From positions 744,001-808,000 of the forward strand of contig JAZIHH010000020.1 of assembly GCA_036678685.1 (NCBI GenBank): a DNA stretch of 64,000 nt, read 5' to 3'. Each line of letters opens with the position of its first letter. Within the stretch, counting starts at the first letter, position 1. The position numbers and the translations under genes were made by a program. The notes under the pieces were generated by a model. That model did no database searches, was not told the DNA's origin, and saw nothing but the letters and a program-made list of their open reading frames with translations. The stretch comes from JAZIHH01 sp036678685. Lineage in GTDB: Bacteria; Bacillota; UBA4882; UBA10575. Below, one piece after another: positions 44,949-53,528 of this stretch.

Positions 44949-45734
44949 TTGTTTAAAAAAAGAACCTGTTCTTACCACACACTTTTTCTGATGGCGTTAA
45001 TTTTAACATCGGGCTTGGCCGTTTCTCTACCGTTAACTGGTGCGGAAGGGCTGGCAGAAGAAGCCCGGCAATTGCTGATTAGAACCGATCGGAACTGTGA
45101 ACCGGAGGAATACGAAGGAGTTATGCTGATCCGGAATTACCGGCCGGGTCAAGAGCCGCAGGAAAATAAGGTACAGATGCGGCGAAAAGGCGATAAAATG
45201 CTGATTATTTTTGTGGAACCGCCTAGTCAGCGCGGACAAGTGTTCATTAGAGACGGTGATGACATGTGGATGTACTTGCCGCGTTCAAAGAAGGTGATGC
45301 GGGTGGGGACGAAAGATGCTTTTATGGGGGGAGAGGCTTCTAACGCTGATTTGATGCGAACGGCAATGGCCGATGACTATAATCCGGTTTATCAAGGGGA
45401 AGAGGTTATGGCCGGAGTGGTCTGCCATAAACTGGAGTTAACGGCGAAGAAGAGAACGGTTGCTTATGACCGGGTGATTTACTGGATTGCAAAAGAGGAT
45501 GAAATCCCCGTGCGAAGGGACTATTATGCCCTTTCGGGTAAAAAACTGCGTGTTATGTATTTTGAAGATGTTAAGATCCTGGGCGGGATCAAGCGGCCGG
45601 CACGAATAAGGATTGAAAATGCCGAGCAAAAAGGGTATTGGACGGAGCTGATCTTTGAAAAACTCAACCCCGACGCAAAATGGGAGGATTATATCTTTAC
45701 CCCCGCCTACGTTAAACAGGGCCTTTTTTACTAG
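44949..45734 (+). CDS. LolA-like outer-membrane lipoprotein-sorting family protein
   Basis: A 261-residue exported protein with a signal peptide (about 1-32). The mature domain is of the LolA-like type annotated as outer-membrane lipoprotein-sorting: R-R-K-G-D-K-M-L-I-I-F, then R-G-Q-V-F-I-R-D-G-D-D-M-W-M-Y-L-P, then the ending F-T-P-A-Y-V. This open half-barrel binds an acyl chain. It is normally found with RND/MMPL or FtsX-type transporters that move lipids across the envelope, exactly the context here. TTG start at 44949. It is intact, unlike the three genes before it. Confidence 0.85.
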   Translation: MFKKRTCSYHTLFLMALILTSGLAVSLPLTGAEGLAEEARQLLIRTDRNCEPEEYEGVMLIRNYRPGQEPQENKVQMRRKGDKMLIIFVEPPSQRGQVFIRDGDDMWMYLPRSKKVMRVGTKDAFMGGEASNADLMRTAMADDYNPVYQGEEVMAGVVCHKLELTAKKRTVAYDRVIYWIAKEDEIPVRRDYYALSGKKLRVMYFEDVKILGGIKRPARIRIENAEQKGYWTELIFEKLNPDAKWEDYIFTPAYVKQGLFY

Positions 45735-45840
45735 GTTTCCATCAAGCGCAGCGGCACCTGTGGTGCAGGAATTACTTTCCAGATTGAGAAAATAATTTAT
45801 ATGGGGTTGTGTCAGAGAAAGAAGAAAAGGGGAATTTGGG

Positions 45841-46545
45841 ATGGACATAGTCTGTGTGCAGGCTGTTACCAAAGACTATGACTTGGGGCAAACGAAGGTA
45901 CATGCCTTACGTGGAATTGACCTTAGCATTCAAGAAGGAGAGTTTATCTCCATTGCTGGTGCTTCCGGCAGCGGGAAGTCGACACTGCTGAATTTGATCG
46001 GTGGCCTCGATTATCCCACCAGTGGGGAGATTAGAATCAATGGGGAGTGTATTAATAACCTGCATGAACGGGAACTGAACCGTCTTCGTTTAAATACGAT
46101 CGGTTTTATTTTTCAGTCCTTCAACCTGATTCCAGTCTTGAATGTTTATGAGAACATCGAACTTCCGCTTCTGATTATGAAAGGGGTTTCCAAGAGGGAG
46201 CGGAAGGAAAGGGTCATGCGCTTAATTGAGGCGGTTGGGTTAAGCCGACAGATCAAACAGCGGCCCTCCGAGTTATCTGGCGGGCAACGCCAGCGGGTGG
46301 CGGTGGCGCGGGCTTTGGTGACTAAACCCCGGATTGTGTTGGCCGATGAACCCACGGCCAACCTGGATTCCGTGACCGGTCTGGAGATAATTGACTTAAT
46401 GCACGACATAAACAAGGCAGAAGGAACAACCTTCATCTTTTCCACACATGATGAAAAAATAATCAAGCGGGCTGATCGAGTGATTTACCTTGAAGACGGG
46501 CTAGTAAAAAAAGGTTGCCCGGGGAAAAGTGGGGAGACGAAATGA
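45841..46545 (+). CDS. LolD/MacB-type ABC transporter ATPase
   Basis: A 234-residue ATPase with Walker A G-A-S-G-S-G-K-S-T, the long F-I-F-Q-S-F-N-L-I-P Q-loop typical of the LolD/FtsE/MacB group, signature L-S-G-G-Q-R-Q-R-V and Walker B I-V-L-A-D-E-P-T-A-N-L-D. It starts at ATG 45841 and its stop overlaps the start of the next permease gene. These ATPases drive mechanotransmission by FtsX-like permeases rather than moving substrate through a channel. It fits with the LolA-like protein upstream. Confidence 0.93.
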   Translation: MDIVCVQAVTKDYDLGQTKVHALRGIDLSIQEGEFISIAGASGSGKSTLLNLIGGLDYPTSGEIRINGECINNLHERELNRLRLNTIGFIFQSFNLIPVLNVYENIELPLLIMKGVSKRERKERVMRLIEAVGLSRQIKQRPSELSGGQRQRVAVARALVTKPRIVLADEPTANLDSVTGLEIIDLMHDINKAEGTTFIFSTHDEKIIKRADRVIYLEDGLVKKGCPGKSGETK

Positions 46546-47795
46546 GACTAGCTACTTTAGCCTGGAAGAATCTCTGCGTTGAGTGGCGACGAGCGTTAAA
46601 CGTGGGAAGTTTCCTTTTTTTTGCCGGTTTCTTCATGGCCCTGTTCACTTGTTTTATTGGATCCGTCAAGACCAATATGGAGACGGCGGTGATAAATGCT
46701 TTAGCCGGTGAAGTGCGGCTGCAGCCTGCCGGTATGGAGAAAGAGGACCTTTTTTCTCTGAGCGGGAGTTGGGAGGAGATCAATTATCTGACGGAAGCCG
46801 AGATGGAAAGAGCAGAAAAGGCCTTGCGTGAACGGATTAATCCGGTTGAAGTTGTCAAACGCGTGCGCCATAATGTACTCTTCATCTCTGATACGGAAGA
46901 GGTTGGCGGGATGATTCTTGGGATTGACCCCAAAGCCGTCTCCTACCGAAAAGCTTTGACCCTGACGGCCGGCCGGTACCTGGAGAATGATTATGAGGTG
47001 ATCCTTACGGAAACGCAGGCGAAGAACCTCGAGGTACAAGTCGGAGATACGCTGGGTGTTTTAGCACAAACCAAGGAAGGTTATACCGTAGACAGCGCCT
47101 TGACGGTGGTGGGGATTGGCAGTGTGGATCTGTTAAATCTCTTTGGCTACAACGTAGCTTATACGGATCTGCGGAGTGCTCAGGAGTTGCTCGGTCTGAC
47201 CGAGCGTGAGGCTACGGATGTGATCATTTATACCGGTGATAAAAAACGGGCACTCGAGACGAAACAACAATTGGCAGCGTATTTTTCGGAGAACGGATTA
47301 CCCGGGCCGACCCCAGCCTTAACCACCTGGGAACAGACCGGCGGCTTCATCATGGGTGGGATTAACTTTTTATCAATTCTCTTTTACTATTTTACCGCCG
47401 TCTTACTCTTTATCATCAGCATCTTGCTGATTAATATCATCTCCATGACTGTTCTGGAGCGACGGCGGGAGAACGGAACATTAAGGGCGATTGGTTTTGG
47501 GCGGATGAAGGTTGCTTGGCTTTTCCTGCAAGAAATTCAACTTCTGGTCGGTTTCTTTGGTCTTCTGGGCATTGTGGCCGGTTCTGGGGTGGTCCTCTCC
47601 TTGGGGCGGAAACCGATCGAATTTGGTTTGCCGATCAGTTACTTAACAGGCAGGCATTTTGTCTTCCATTATGATCCGGTCCGGGTTTTTGCGGTGTTCT
47701 GTATTCTTTACGGTGTCACTATGGTGGTTGCTTTTTTCCCGGTTTACCGCGTAACCAAAGTGCAACCGGTGGAGTTATTGAAGGAGGAGAAGTAG
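46542..47795 (+). CDS. FtsX-like ABC permease (LolC/E-type), first
   Basis: A 417-residue permease with the MacB/LolC layout. There is one N-terminal span (about 15-40), a periplasmic domain (about 45-270) and three C-terminal spans, the first starting at about residue 280 with S-I-L-F-Y-Y-F-T-A-V. The segment V-L-E-R-R-R-E-N-G-T-L-R-A-I-G is the FtsX-family signature. It starts inside the ATPase stop codon (ATGA). Together with the next gene it gives a heterodimeric transporter. Confidence 0.9.
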   Translation: MRLATLAWKNLCVEWRRALNVGSFLFFAGFFMALFTCFIGSVKTNMETAVINALAGEVRLQPAGMEKEDLFSLSGSWEEINYLTEAEMERAEKALRERINPVEVVKRVRHNVLFISDTEEVGGMILGIDPKAVSYRKALTLTAGRYLENDYEVILTETQAKNLEVQVGDTLGVLAQTKEGYTVDSALTVVGIGSVDLLNLFGYNVAYTDLRSAQELLGLTEREATDVIIYTGDKKRALETKQQLAAYFSENGLPGPTPALTTWEQTGGFIMGGINFLSILFYYFTAVLLFIISILLINIISMTVLERRRENGTLRAIGFGRMKVAWLFLQEIQLLVGFFGLLGIVAGSGVVLSLGRKPIEFGLPISYLTGRHFVFHYDPVRVFAVFCILYGVTMVVAFFPVYRVTKVQPVELLKEEK

Positions 47796-47840
47796 GAAGA
47801 CTTTAGATGATAAAAAGCTATGGATTAAGGTGATAGAGTA

Positions 47841-49238
47841 ATGGGCATTATTTTGAAGATTGCGGTGCGTAATATCCGGCAAAACCGGAAACGCTCTTTC
47901 CTGATTGGCTTAACAATCTTTATTTCTTCATTCCTATTGTTATTAAGCGATGCGGCGTTGAATGGCATTGAAAAACAAGTATTGCGGGGTTATATCACCC
48001 TCCAATCCGGGGAGATTGCCGTCATCTGGCAGGGATTGAAGGCGGTCAGTCCGATGGATCCGGGCAAGTTTCTCTATGATATTAGTTTCGAGGTGGATAC
48101 CGAAGAACAAGATCTGGAGAACCGGCACGCCTTAGCTAAACTTGAGGAGTATCTCGCAGGAAGGAAGGATGAGATCAAAGCGTACTTTCCCACCCTTCGC
48201 CGGTATGGGCAGTTAATTTCTACGCAAAAGATTGACGCGAACTTAAAAGCTTATGCTCTTACTCCGGAGAGCCGGGATTTTCTCCTCAATAGCGGTGCTA
48301 TTCAACTGGTGACTGGCAGCTTGCCAGTCAAGGGCTATCAGATCTGCATCAGTGCAGCGAAGGCTGATGAACATCAGCTGGCGGTGGGGGATTGGGTGAC
48401 CATTGAGGCCACCACCCCTTATGGGGCGAAGAATGCTCTTGATTTCCAAGTGGGCGGAATTTATGCTAACGCCGCCGGGTATGAGAACTGGTATGGTTTT
48501 ATGCCCGAACCGGCCTTCAGAGAACTTTTTGATTATGATGAGGGCTATTTTGATATCGGTCGGATTTACCTTCAGGACAGAAGGAAAGCTCGCCACTTTG
48601 CGCGGGAATTAGAAGCCTACTTGACGGTGGAGACTTCAGTTTTGCGTTGTGAGGCATATGATGAGGCCTCTCCATTTTTCACAACCAATTCCCGATTGAT
48701 CAAGGCGATGTTTAATGTCTTCATCTTTTTTTTACTGGGGATGATCGCCATCGGTTTACGGGCAACGGTTCGCATGAACCTTTTTGAACGGATGCGCGAG
48801 TTCGGTACGCTTCGGGCGGTTGGATACAGTCGCTTTCAATGTTTTTCCATTATCTTTTCTGAGATTTTCCTTCTCTCTCTGGCTGCGCTAGGGGTGGCCT
48901 TCGTTTGTGCCATCGTCCTGGTTTTGTTCCTTGGCCGGAGCGGAGTTTTTGTGGGTTCTGCCATGCTCAACTGGGTGGTTGGCGGCGAACGTTTTTATCC
49001 GTTTATGCGCTTTACAGATTTACTCTTTACGGTATGTGTTATTTTTCTCTTTTCGTTATTGGCCACAGTTAATCCGGCCCTCCACTTGTGTTATCAAAAG
49101 ATCAACGATATCTTAAATCGACAGCAACGGCGCATCGTCCTTCCCGCTGTGCTATGGCGTAATTTCTGGGCGCGCAGAAGCTTGGAGCCCCACGTCAGTT
49201 TGGGGCAGGAAAAAGAAGGTAAAACGGAGGCGCAATAA
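47841..49238 (+). CDS. FtsX-like ABC permease (LolC/E-type), second
   Basis: A 465-residue permease of the same topology as its neighbour: N-terminal span (about 18-38), large extracytoplasmic domain, then three spans after residue 285 with the F-E-R-M-R-E-F-G-T-L-R-A-V-G signature. It has a longer, basic C-terminal tail. The start ATG 47841 follows AGGTGATAG. Two unlike permeases with one ATPase match the LolCDE plan, which extracts lipids from the inner membrane and hands them to a LolA carrier. Confidence 0.9.
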   Translation: MGIILKIAVRNIRQNRKRSFLIGLTIFISSFLLLLSDAALNGIEKQVLRGYITLQSGEIAVIWQGLKAVSPMDPGKFLYDISFEVDTEEQDLENRHALAKLEEYLAGRKDEIKAYFPTLRRYGQLISTQKIDANLKAYALTPESRDFLLNSGAIQLVTGSLPVKGYQICISAAKADEHQLAVGDWVTIEATTPYGAKNALDFQVGGIYANAAGYENWYGFMPEPAFRELFDYDEGYFDIGRIYLQDRRKARHFARELEAYLTVETSVLRCEAYDEASPFFTTNSRLIKAMFNVFIFFLLGMIAIGLRATVRMNLFERMREFGTLRAVGYSRFQCFSIIFSEIFLLSLAALGVAFVCAIVLVLFLGRSGVFVGSAMLNWVVGGERFYPFMRFTDLLFTVCVIFLFSLLATVNPALHLCYQKINDILNRQQRRIVLPAVLWRNFWARRSLEPHVSLGQEKEGKTEAQ

Positions 49239-49239
49239 A

Positions 49240-50391
49240 ATGCGGACAATACGAACTGTTAGTTTTTTGTGGTTACTGATGATTGCCATGGCATCACCGG
49301 CCTTCGCGATTAATCTAAATCTCAACAATTCAGTATCGGGCCACCATGATTATTTGCTTCTGGCTGAGGACAAAGAGTATTGCGAGAACTACTTGTTAGT
49401 CAACACTAAATCCCACCTTTTTGGCGAAACGCGGACATTTGCCTGTTTTGATCTTGATTTACAGTTTATGGACAGATCAGGGGAGAACGGCGAGGATACT
49501 GCCGAAGAGATTAATTACGAAGTGAACGAAGCCTATCTGGGGATACGCCTGCTGGAAAATGTCACGTTTACTTTCGGAAAAAAGAGGATTCTTTGGGGGC
49601 TGGCCTTCGCTTATAATCCTACGGGGTTTGTTGAAGGGCCGGTCAGCCCCTTTGATCCCGATTTAAAACAAGGGGTGTACAGTAGTGAGCTCAGCTATTT
49701 TCATCATGCTTATTCCCTCGATTATGTGCTAGTCTTCTCCGGTCAGCCGGAAAATTTTGGACATGGCTTGAAGCTCTCCCTTTATTCCCTGTTTCCGCAG
49801 ACCGACCTAAGCCTCATGGGCTATTATGCGAAAGAGGACGGATTGAATATGGGGATGTCTCTGGAGTCCACCCCTTTCACCACACCGTTCTGGCGGGATC
49901 TGGCGCTTTATGGTGAAATCGGCTTGGTGCAATCCTCCTTTAGCCGACCTCAACTTAGCGGAGATGATTTTTATCAACGGTGGTTGGTTGGGGTGCGCTA
50001 CGTGCACCCGGGGACGGAAACTGCAGTACTGTTCGAATACATTTACCTGGAAGACGGGTTTAGTCAGGAAGAACGTAAGCAACTTTTACAGCAACAACCG
50101 TGGTTAAACTTGCCCGGCCCTTCGGCCCGTCGAAGCATCTTCTTTAATATTCAACGTCCGGCCTTGACCAAGAATCAGTATCCTTTTACCGATACCCTTT
50201 CTTTGGCCGCGCGGGCTTTTAGAAACTTGGAGGATGAAAGCATGCTGCTTATGGCTGCAATCACCAGTGAGTTGATAAAGGATACCCAGATTTCCTTAGA
50301 AGGTACTTGGTATGTGGGCAAGGATGAGACAGAATATGCTTCTTTGCCAATTGAGCGGGTTTACAGTCTAGTGTTTAGAGTTGATTTTTAA
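49240..50391 (+). CDS. Putative outer-membrane beta-barrel protein
   Basis: A 383-residue protein with a signal peptide (about 1-23, ending A-F-A). The rest is strand-rich with alternating hydrophobic and polar residues and ends R-V-D-F. The final Phe matches the C-terminal signal of outer-membrane beta-barrels. Segments such as V-T-F-T-F-G-K-K-R-I-L-W-G and the closing Y-S-L-V-F-R-V-D-F resemble porin strands or DUF1302-type proteins. It starts 1 nt after the second permease. If real, it would be the outer-membrane exit or receiver for the exported lipid. Confidence 0.65.
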   Translation: MRTIRTVSFLWLLMIAMASPAFAINLNLNNSVSGHHDYLLLAEDKEYCENYLLVNTKSHLFGETRTFACFDLDLQFMDRSGENGEDTAEEINYEVNEAYLGIRLLENVTFTFGKKRILWGLAFAYNPTGFVEGPVSPFDPDLKQGVYSSELSYFHHAYSLDYVLVFSGQPENFGHGLKLSLYSLFPQTDLSLMGYYAKEDGLNMGMSLESTPFTTPFWRDLALYGEIGLVQSSFSRPQLSGDDFYQRWLVGVRYVHPGTETAVLFEYIYLEDGFSQEERKQLLQQQPWLNLPGPSARRSIFFNIQRPALTKNQYPFTDTLSLAARAFRNLEDESMLLMAAITSELIKDTQISLEGTWYVGKDETEYASLPIERVYSLVFRVDF

Positions 50392-50431
50392 TTGAATTGA
50401 AACACCCGGCATAATTTGGGGGTAAAAGTCG

Positions 50432-50809
50432 ATGATCCAATGTGGAATAGACATTGTTGAAGTTGACCGAATAAAAAGAGTAGTTGAACGTAGTGGGAAA
50501 CCCTTTTTAGATTTGGTTTTTACCCCGGCTGAAGTCAAGTACAGTAAAGCCTGTGGGGTGAGACAATATCATGCTTATGCGGGTTTATTTGCCGCTAAGG
50601 AAGCAATTCTTAAAGCATTTGCCATCGGTTTGGGGAGGGGTATGAAACTAAATGAAATACAAGTTATAAGCAGTTTAAGACATAAGGTTGAGTTTTTCGG
50701 AGAGACTTCGCGTTATGTACAGGAATATAAGTTGAAAAACGTAGTGCTGGATATCTCCCATTCCCGGTTCCACGCTGTCGCGACAGCACTAATAGAGTTT
50801 GAAACTTAG
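50432..50809 (+). CDS. acpS: Holo-[acyl-carrier-protein] synthase
   Basis: A 125-residue phosphopantetheinyl transferase that activates apo-ACP. It shows G-I-D-I-V-E-V-D-R-I at the N terminus (Mg-binding Asp) and F-A-A-K-E-A-I-L-K-A near residue 54, both diagnostic. The last helix ends S-H-S-R-F-H-A-V-A-T-A. It lies at the end of the ACP-ketosynthase-transporter cluster. It may be a dedicated enzyme for the unusual ACP at 40472, or the general cellular AcpS. ATG 50432. Confidence 0.93.
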   Translation: MIQCGIDIVEVDRIKRVVERSGKPFLDLVFTPAEVKYSKACGVRQYHAYAGLFAAKEAILKAFAIGLGRGMKLNEIQVISSLRHKVEFFGETSRYVQEYKLKNVVLDISHSRFHAVATALIEFET

Positions 50810-50947
50810 AGCTTGTGCCAGTGATCACCGTGGTCATGGTAAAACCGCCCGTTCCCTTGGGAGCTGGGCGACTGGGGGAAAGATGGCTCCGCCCACCTTG
50901 AAGCTGTAGTATAATGAAAGCAGTAACCAGAGAGGATGGAAAGAAAA

Positions 50948-51361
50948 ATGGAGACCATCGACCTACACGGGATGACGCAGAAAGAAGCAGAGGAAACGTT
51001 AAAGCGGCGGCTCCTAAGTGCCTTCCAGTACGGGGAGCGGACGGTCCGGATCATCCACGGTCAAGGCAAACACAGCGCCCATTTTCCGGTTTTGAAGTCT
51101 TTCGTCCGCCGGTGGCTGCGCGAATCGGACTTTGCCCGCACCTACGTGGAGACAGTCTACCGGGGCGAGGACGGTTCCCCTTACACCTTGCCCAACCCCG
51201 GCGAAACGGTGGTCAGATTAAAAGGAGAGATGATCGTCGGCCGGGATGAAGAGATCGACTGGGTGGCGGAAGAGGAGGAGTGGGCGGCGCGGAAACAGGC
51301 AAAAGCACTAAAGGCGCAGCGCCGCCGGGCGGCCCGGCGGCGGCCATCCGGTCGTAAGTAA
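50948..51361 (+). CDS. Smr domain protein
   Basis: A 137-residue stand-alone Smr domain with the L-H-G motif (T-I-D-L-H-G-M-T, residues 3-10) and the second signature I-I-H-G-Q-G-K-H-S. It is followed by an acidic stretch and a strongly basic Arg/Ala tail. Smr domains of MutS2-type proteins act as nucleases or nucleic-acid binders and have been linked to ribosome rescue. The long basic tail suggests RNA binding. ATG 50948 is preferred over 50936, which sits too close to the AGAGG. Confidence 0.82.
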   Translation: METIDLHGMTQKEAEETLKRRLLSAFQYGERTVRIIHGQGKHSAHFPVLKSFVRRWLRESDFARTYVETVYRGEDGSPYTLPNPGETVVRLKGEMIVGRDEEIDWVAEEEEWAARKQAKALKAQRRRAARRRPSGRK

Positions 51362-51831
51362 GGCAAAAATTGGGGGACCGCAAAGATCAGTACATTGCCG
51401 CGGATTTCATATGTTCCGGCTAAACCTTTAATCAGCTGTAATTCACTCATCTGACTGAATAGAAATTCCATTCTGTTATCGGCATAAATGATAAACCGGT
51501 CGCCCCAGCCGGCGGCCATTACAAAATGATCTTGCCAAACGCCCTCCTTTTCCGGTCCCCAAACGACCGTCTGGCTATTTTCGTTCATTTGCTCGAATTT
51601 ACGGATGATCTCAATATTCCATCTTTCCGCTTCACTTAGTTCTTCAAAAGCAACGGTCCTTGTCGGTTTATACCAATCGAAGCGGGAAAAATACTCGGTT
51701 AAATCTGCACTTTGAAAAATATGACCGTGTTTGGCAAAGAAAAAATTCCGCAACAACCGGAAGGATTCGCCCCGTAATTTACCCTCTAACTTACAATCCC
51801 GGCAAGTCAAGGAAGACATAATGGAAGACAA
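51181..51831 (-). pseudogene. YARHG-domain protein remnant
   Basis: A minus-strand frame. Its first 65 residues form a YARHG domain: R-L-L-R-N-F-F-F-A-K-H-G-H-I-F then Y-F-S-R-F-D-W-Y-K-P and N-I-E-I-I-R-K-F-E. About 90 further plausible residues follow. After about 51360 the frame runs antisense through the smr gene, and the translation becomes an Arg/Ser-rich shadow. The original gene has therefore lost its true 3' end and probably its N-terminal signal and domains. Confidence 0.55.
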
Positions 51832-51850
51832 GGGTCCTTATGGGTATAAA

Positions 51851-51878
51851 AAAGCACAGGGAATAATCCCTGTGCTCT
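51851..51878 (-). terminator. Terminator of the nitroreductase gene
   Basis: A ten-base-pair stem AGCACAGGGA / TCCCTGTGCT (51853-51876) with a four-base loop, followed on the minus strand by TTTTTTATA. It begins right at the nitroreductase stop codon. Confidence 0.85.
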
Positions 51879-52385
51879 TTATTTCCAGGTCACGATCTCC
51901 TCAAGACGCTTGCGGTTTTTATCCGGTATTCTTTCCTCCTCAGGATAACCCAATGGCAACAGGGCGATTACTTCCAGGTTGTCCGGTAACGCCAGTATTT
52001 CGTGACACCTTTTGGCATCAAAGGCACAGACCCAACAGGTTCCCAGGCCCAGCTCAGCTGCGGCCAGGGCCATGTGTTCAACGGCAATGGCCAGGTCAAC
52101 ATCGCAGTGGTCTTTCCCGTCCGCCCGCTTCCAGGAGACGGAATGGTCGCCGCAGGCGACAATCACCACCGGCGCCTTTTTGAACCAGTCGCGGGGGTAG
52201 GTCTCCGCGACTTTGCTTTTTATGGTTTCGTCAGTAAGGACAATGAAGTGCCAGGGTTGAAAGTTACAGGCCGAAGGGGCATTCCTGGCGGCCTCGAGGA
52301 CCTGGAGCAGCTTTTCCCGTTCCACCGGCTGATCTTTGTATTTCCGCACTGAATACCGCTTTTTGGTTAATTCCAAAAACGACAT
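51879..52385 (-). CDS. Nitroreductase family protein
   Basis: A 168-residue FMN-dependent oxidoreductase of the nitroreductase fold. It has R-Y-S-V-R-K-Y at the N terminus (FMN phosphate contact), A-P-S-A-C-N-F-Q-P-W-H-F-I-V, and G-L-G-T-C-W-V-C-A-F-D in the second half. Such enzymes reduce quinones, nitro compounds or flavins; the physiological substrate is not known. ATG 52385 is preceded by AAGGAGGG with ideal spacing; an in-frame extension upstream has no ribosome site. Confidence 0.92.
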   Translation of the reverse strand: MSFLELTKKRYSVRKYKDQPVEREKLLQVLEAARNAPSACNFQPWHFIVLTDETIKSKVAETYPRDWFKKAPVVIVACGDHSVSWKRADGKDHCDVDLAIAVEHMALAAAELGLGTCWVCAFDAKRCHEILALPDNLEVIALLPLGYPEEERIPDKNRKRLEEIVTWK

Positions 52386-52715
52386 TTGGAATCCCTCCTT
52401 AATATTGTCTTGCTTGTGGTTGAAAATGTTCAACGGGCCCCGCCAGCTTAAGCTGCTTTATGCTTGGTTATGACTCACCGACGGCTGTCTTTTTATGACT
52501 CTTTTTGGTAGGTTGGGCCACTTACTATTTCGAAATCCCGATGGATTTTCCTTTTGCCCTTGCGAATTTCATGGCACACCAACGACGCTTCCCGTCTTAA
52601 TCTAAAATTTCCTTTAATAACATTCGTTGTTCTTGTCCGTTGTGATATGATATCAAGTGATCCCACGCCGATTAATAGCAAAATAACTTATAGAATCTGG
52701 AAGGGAGGCGGCCTC
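52386..52715. other. Intergenic region between nitroreductase and HAD gene
   Basis: About 330 nt with divergent genes on either side. A small perfect hairpin GTTGAA/TTCAAC is at about 52418-52433. A weak promoter-like TATGAT (52646-52651), 70 nt upstream of the HAD gene, lacks a good -35. Nothing else is supported. Confidence 0.4.
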
Positions 52716-53363
52716 TTGAAAGGAGTCATCTTTGATATGGACGGTGTCATTATCGATAGCGAGCCGATCCATAAGCAGTTGGAAAGGGAGTTATTGGAAG
52801 AATCCGGCGGTGATTATTCCCAGATCGACCATGCGGCTTTTATGGGAACCACAGATGCTCAGATGTGGGGTGCTTTGAAAGAACAATTCAATTTCGAACG
52901 TTCGGTAGAAGAATTAATAAGGCTTAAACAGGAAAGATTCATCGCGAAACTCGACCAAATACCGTTGGTAGACAATGTATTGGAGTTCATGACAGCCCTG
53001 CGCAGTATTGGTTGTAAATTGGGTTTGGCTTCCTCCAATAACGAAAGGTCGGTCGAAGCAATAAAAAACAAATTTGGCCTGGCTGAATATATCGATGTCT
53101 TTGTCCATGGCGAAGCGGTGACCAAGGGCAAGCCCCATCCGGACATCTTTCTGACCGCGGCAAAGCAGATGGGTTTGGCACCAGGGGATTGTTTGGTGAT
53201 CGAAGACTCCAGAAATGGGGTGTTGGCCGCAAAAGCAGCGGGTATGAAATGTGTCGGCTTTCAGAATAAAAACTCTAAAGGGCAGGATTTATCGGAAGCC
53301 GATTTAATTGTGGGCAGCTATCAAGAATTAACGCTTGAAAGCCTGAAGAGCTTGTTTGCGTAA
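52716..53363 (+). CDS. HAD superfamily phosphatase (beta-phosphoglucomutase-like)
   Basis: A 215-residue HAD hydrolase. The nucleophile motif is F-D-M-D-G-V-I-I-D-S-E-P (residues 6-17), motif II is in G-L-A-S-S-N, the Lys in T-K-G-K-P-H-P-D-I-F and the acidic motif IV in V-I-E-D-S-R-N-G. The helical cap lies between motifs I and II. Members dephosphorylate or isomerise sugar phosphates. The TTG at 52716 follows GGGAGG; no ATG is suitably placed. Confidence 0.9.
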   Translation: MKGVIFDMDGVIIDSEPIHKQLERELLEESGGDYSQIDHAAFMGTTDAQMWGALKEQFNFERSVEELIRLKQERFIAKLDQIPLVDNVLEFMTALRSIGCKLGLASSNNERSVEAIKNKFGLAEYIDVFVHGEAVTKGKPHPDIFLTAAKQMGLAPGDCLVIEDSRNGVLAAKAAGMKCVGFQNKNSKGQDLSEADLIVGSYQELTLESLKSLFA

Positions 53364-53528
53364 TAATACATCAAAGTTTGCCGGTGACCGGTAAGAAATG
53401 GGTCCGCTTTTCTTATTGGTCTATTCTTTGCCAATCAACATTTATTTATAGTATACTGTTAAGTGACCGGAGGTTTTCTTTCCGGAAGAGACGCCCCGTT
53501 GGTAAAAGGGGAATAAGGGGTGGCGAGG

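Noticed and set aside
50394..50403. GAATTGAAAC, identical to a CRISPR repeat end, just upstream of acpS
   Set aside because: Only ten bases match, there is no second repeat half nearby and no cas gene; AT-rich chance is sufficient.
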